A stretch of DNA of 64,000 nucleotides from Limnohabitans sp. 2KL-51 (GTDB lineage: Bacteria; Pseudomonadota; Gammaproteobacteria; Burkholderiales; Burkholderiaceae_C): positions 113,698 through 177,697 of the forward strand of contig NZ_NESJ01000011.1 in assembly GCF_003063645.1 (NCBI RefSeq). The letters are read 5' to 3'. Shown in pieces: positions 62,834-64,000 of this stretch. How positions within the stretch are numbered: position 1 is the stretch's first letter; each line of letters begins with the position of its first letter. Below the pieces are notes generated by a model, which saw only the letters and a program-made list of their open reading frames with translations, had not been told where the DNA came from and made no database searches. The position numbers and the translations under genes were made by a program.

Positions 62834-63862
62834 ATGCATCACCGGTTCTTGACCGTTTTATGCGCAGTCTTGTTGTTTTGCACGCTGGCTTGGGCGCAGC
62901 CTGTCAGCCCGCTTGAAGCCAAGCCAGGCGAAACCATCACCTTGCCGCCAGAGCCTCTTCAGAGGGTCATGCAATCTGTGGTGACGGTGCAAAGCCGCAG
63001 CGATGCGCAGGCCAACACCAGTCGCACTCTGGGCCAGCGCCGCGAAGGCACGGGCGTGGTGATTGGCCCCGACCTGGTGCTGACCATTGGCTACCTGCTG
63101 CTGGAGGCCGAAAGCGTGGACCTGATCGACCACCAGGGCCGTCGCATTCCAGGACAAGTGCGGGCAGTGGACAACCTCAGTGGCCTGGGGCTGATCCGCA
63201 CTTTGATTCCCTTGCGCCTGGATGCCGTGCCACTGGGCGACTCGGACAGCCTGCCCACACCCGGTAAGCTCTGGACGCTGGGTCAAAGCGAGAGCGCCCC
63301 CACCGAGCTGGAGTTGGTCTCCAGAAAGGTCTTCGCAGGCAGTTGGGAATACCTTTTGGAAGCCCCCCTGATGACGCTGCCCGCGGTGAACAACTGGAGT
63401 GGCGCGGGCTTGTTCGACGACCAAGGCCGATTGGTCGGCATCGGCTCCTTGTTGGTGCAAGACGTGTTTGGCGACCAAGTCCCGTTGCCGGGCAATTTGT
63501 TTGTGCCGGTGAACCTGCTCAAAGACCCTCTGCCTGACTTGGTGCGCAGCGGCAAACGCACTGGCCCGGCCACGCCCTGGCTGGGCATCACCAGCCAGCG
63601 CCTGCCCAGCGGAGGCTTGGCCGTATTGCGTGTATCGCCCGACAGCCCGGCCGCGCTGGCGGGCATTGCCGTGGGCGACACCTTGCTGGCCCTGCAAGGC
63701 CAAATGCTGCAGGACCTGCCTGACTTTTACCGCCGCCTGCGGGCCTTGGGGCCAGCGGGCAGCCGCTTGACCCTCACGGTGCGCAAGGAGGGCCAAAGCC
63801 GTGAGGTAGAGTTTCTAAGCACCGATCGTGCAACGGCACTCAAACGGCCCAGCGGGATTTGA
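62834..63862 (+). CDS. HtrA-like PDZ protein, apparently without catalytic His and Asp
   Basis: 342 residues from ATG 62834 (ATG 62828 is closer to the TAGGGG site and less likely). A signal peptide (FLTVLCAVLLFCTLAWAQ) predicts periplasmic location. The trypsin-like S1C fold is recognisable: EGTGVVIGPDLVLTIGYLLL, where TNAHV would normally give the catalytic His; VDNLSGLGLI, where DLALL would give Asp; and NWSGAGLFDDQGRLVGI, where Ser189 is kept. A PDZ domain (about 245-335; WLGITSQRLPSGGLAVLRVS) ends the protein. Most likely a non-proteolytic binding or chaperone protein. It starts 226 bp after the ligase stop. The final 138 bp of the window show no gene. Confidence 0.75.
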   Translation: MHHRFLTVLCAVLLFCTLAWAQPVSPLEAKPGETITLPPEPLQRVMQSVVTVQSRSDAQANTSRTLGQRREGTGVVIGPDLVLTIGYLLLEAESVDLIDHQGRRIPGQVRAVDNLSGLGLIRTLIPLRLDAVPLGDSDSLPTPGKLWTLGQSESAPTELELVSRKVFAGSWEYLLEAPLMTLPAVNNWSGAGLFDDQGRLVGIGSLLVQDVFGDQVPLPGNLFVPVNLLKDPLPDLVRSGKRTGPATPWLGITSQRLPSGGLAVLRVSPDSPAALAGIAVGDTLLALQGQMLQDLPDFYRRLRALGPAGSRLTLTVRKEGQSREVEFLSTDRATALKRPSGI

Positions 63863-64000
63863 CATCGCCCACAGGGGTGGGCTCCTGGTATGGATTGACC
63901 TGTCAATAGGTGCCGGTTGTTTTTCAGCTTTCTCTCTCTGTTTCTTTTGTCTTCTCGGTCAGTGACTGTGGATCAGGGACTACGAGGCTGATTGGGCGAC

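Overview
The window is about 64 kb of a GC-rich, densely packed bacterial chromosome. Gene content and order (glyA-nrdR-minor pilins-ribD; exbB-exbD-lpxK-trm112-kdsB-adk-lexA; queG/tsaE/amiC; recCBD; several Bug-type solute receptors) point to a betaproteobacterium of the order Burkholderiales, most likely Comamonadaceae (Limnohabitans, Rhodoferax or Polaromonas-like). This is inferred from synteny and protein character only. I see no rRNA, tRNA, CRISPR array, insertion sequence or prophage.

Layout. 0-4.6 kb: the 3' part of lpxH, a long DUF349 protein with an Arg/Gly-rich tail, and a membrane-anchored lytic transglycosylase. 4.6-6.5 kb: a ZTP riboswitch leads into glyA, then nrdR. 6.6-10.2 kb: a divergent minor-pilin locus (FimT/GspH on the minus strand; PilE-, PilW-, PilX- and PilV-like genes on the plus strand) without pilY1. 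10.3-13.2 kb: ribD, rpiA, pyrD. 13.2-13.9 kb: a BrnT/BrnA toxin-antitoxin pair with a palindromic, nearly leaderless promoter. 13.9-19.8 kb: thioesterase, YqaA-type membrane protein, FAD oxidoreductase, SDR, sodB (flanked by two copies of a 15-bp-stem palindromic repeat) and xseA. 20.1-25.0 kb: exbB/exbD and envelope genes lpxK and kdsB, adk, then lexA with two SOS boxes in tandem. 25-32.4 kb: a small unknown gene, a 2-hydroxyacid dehydrogenase, and acyl-CoA metabolism genes (3-hydroxyacyl-CoA dehydrogenase, crotonase, Crp/Fnr regulator, phosphotransferase, acyl-CoA dehydrogenase). 32.5-35 kb: Hsp33, a gamma-carbonic-anhydrase-like protein and a DUF455 ferritin-like protein.

35-40 kb is a glycosyltransferase island: a broken GT8 gene, then three GT4 enzymes, two of them diverged paralogues. 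40.2-48 kb carries xerD, a Bug receptor, an AEC permease, queG and tsaE with overlapping divergent 5' ends, amiC, an aminotransferase and a small secreted protein. 48-57.4 kb is a tightly overlapping recC-recB-recD operon. 57.8-63.9 kb holds a second Bug receptor, an unknown Cys-containing protein, a ribbon-helix-helix/PIN (VapBC-type) toxin-antitoxin pair, a flavin reductase, a fatty-acyl-CoA ligase and an HtrA-like protein that appears to lack its catalytic His and Asp.

Most genes are ordinary housekeeping. The parts most worth a second look are the minor-pilin locus (odd prepilin sites and acidic DxN-type loops in three pilins), the dispersed palindromic repeat families at gene ends, the self-overlapping BrnTA promoter, the GT8 remnant whose reading frames show how it broke, the probably inactive HtrA-like protein, and the structured leader upstream of the lytic transglycosylase.
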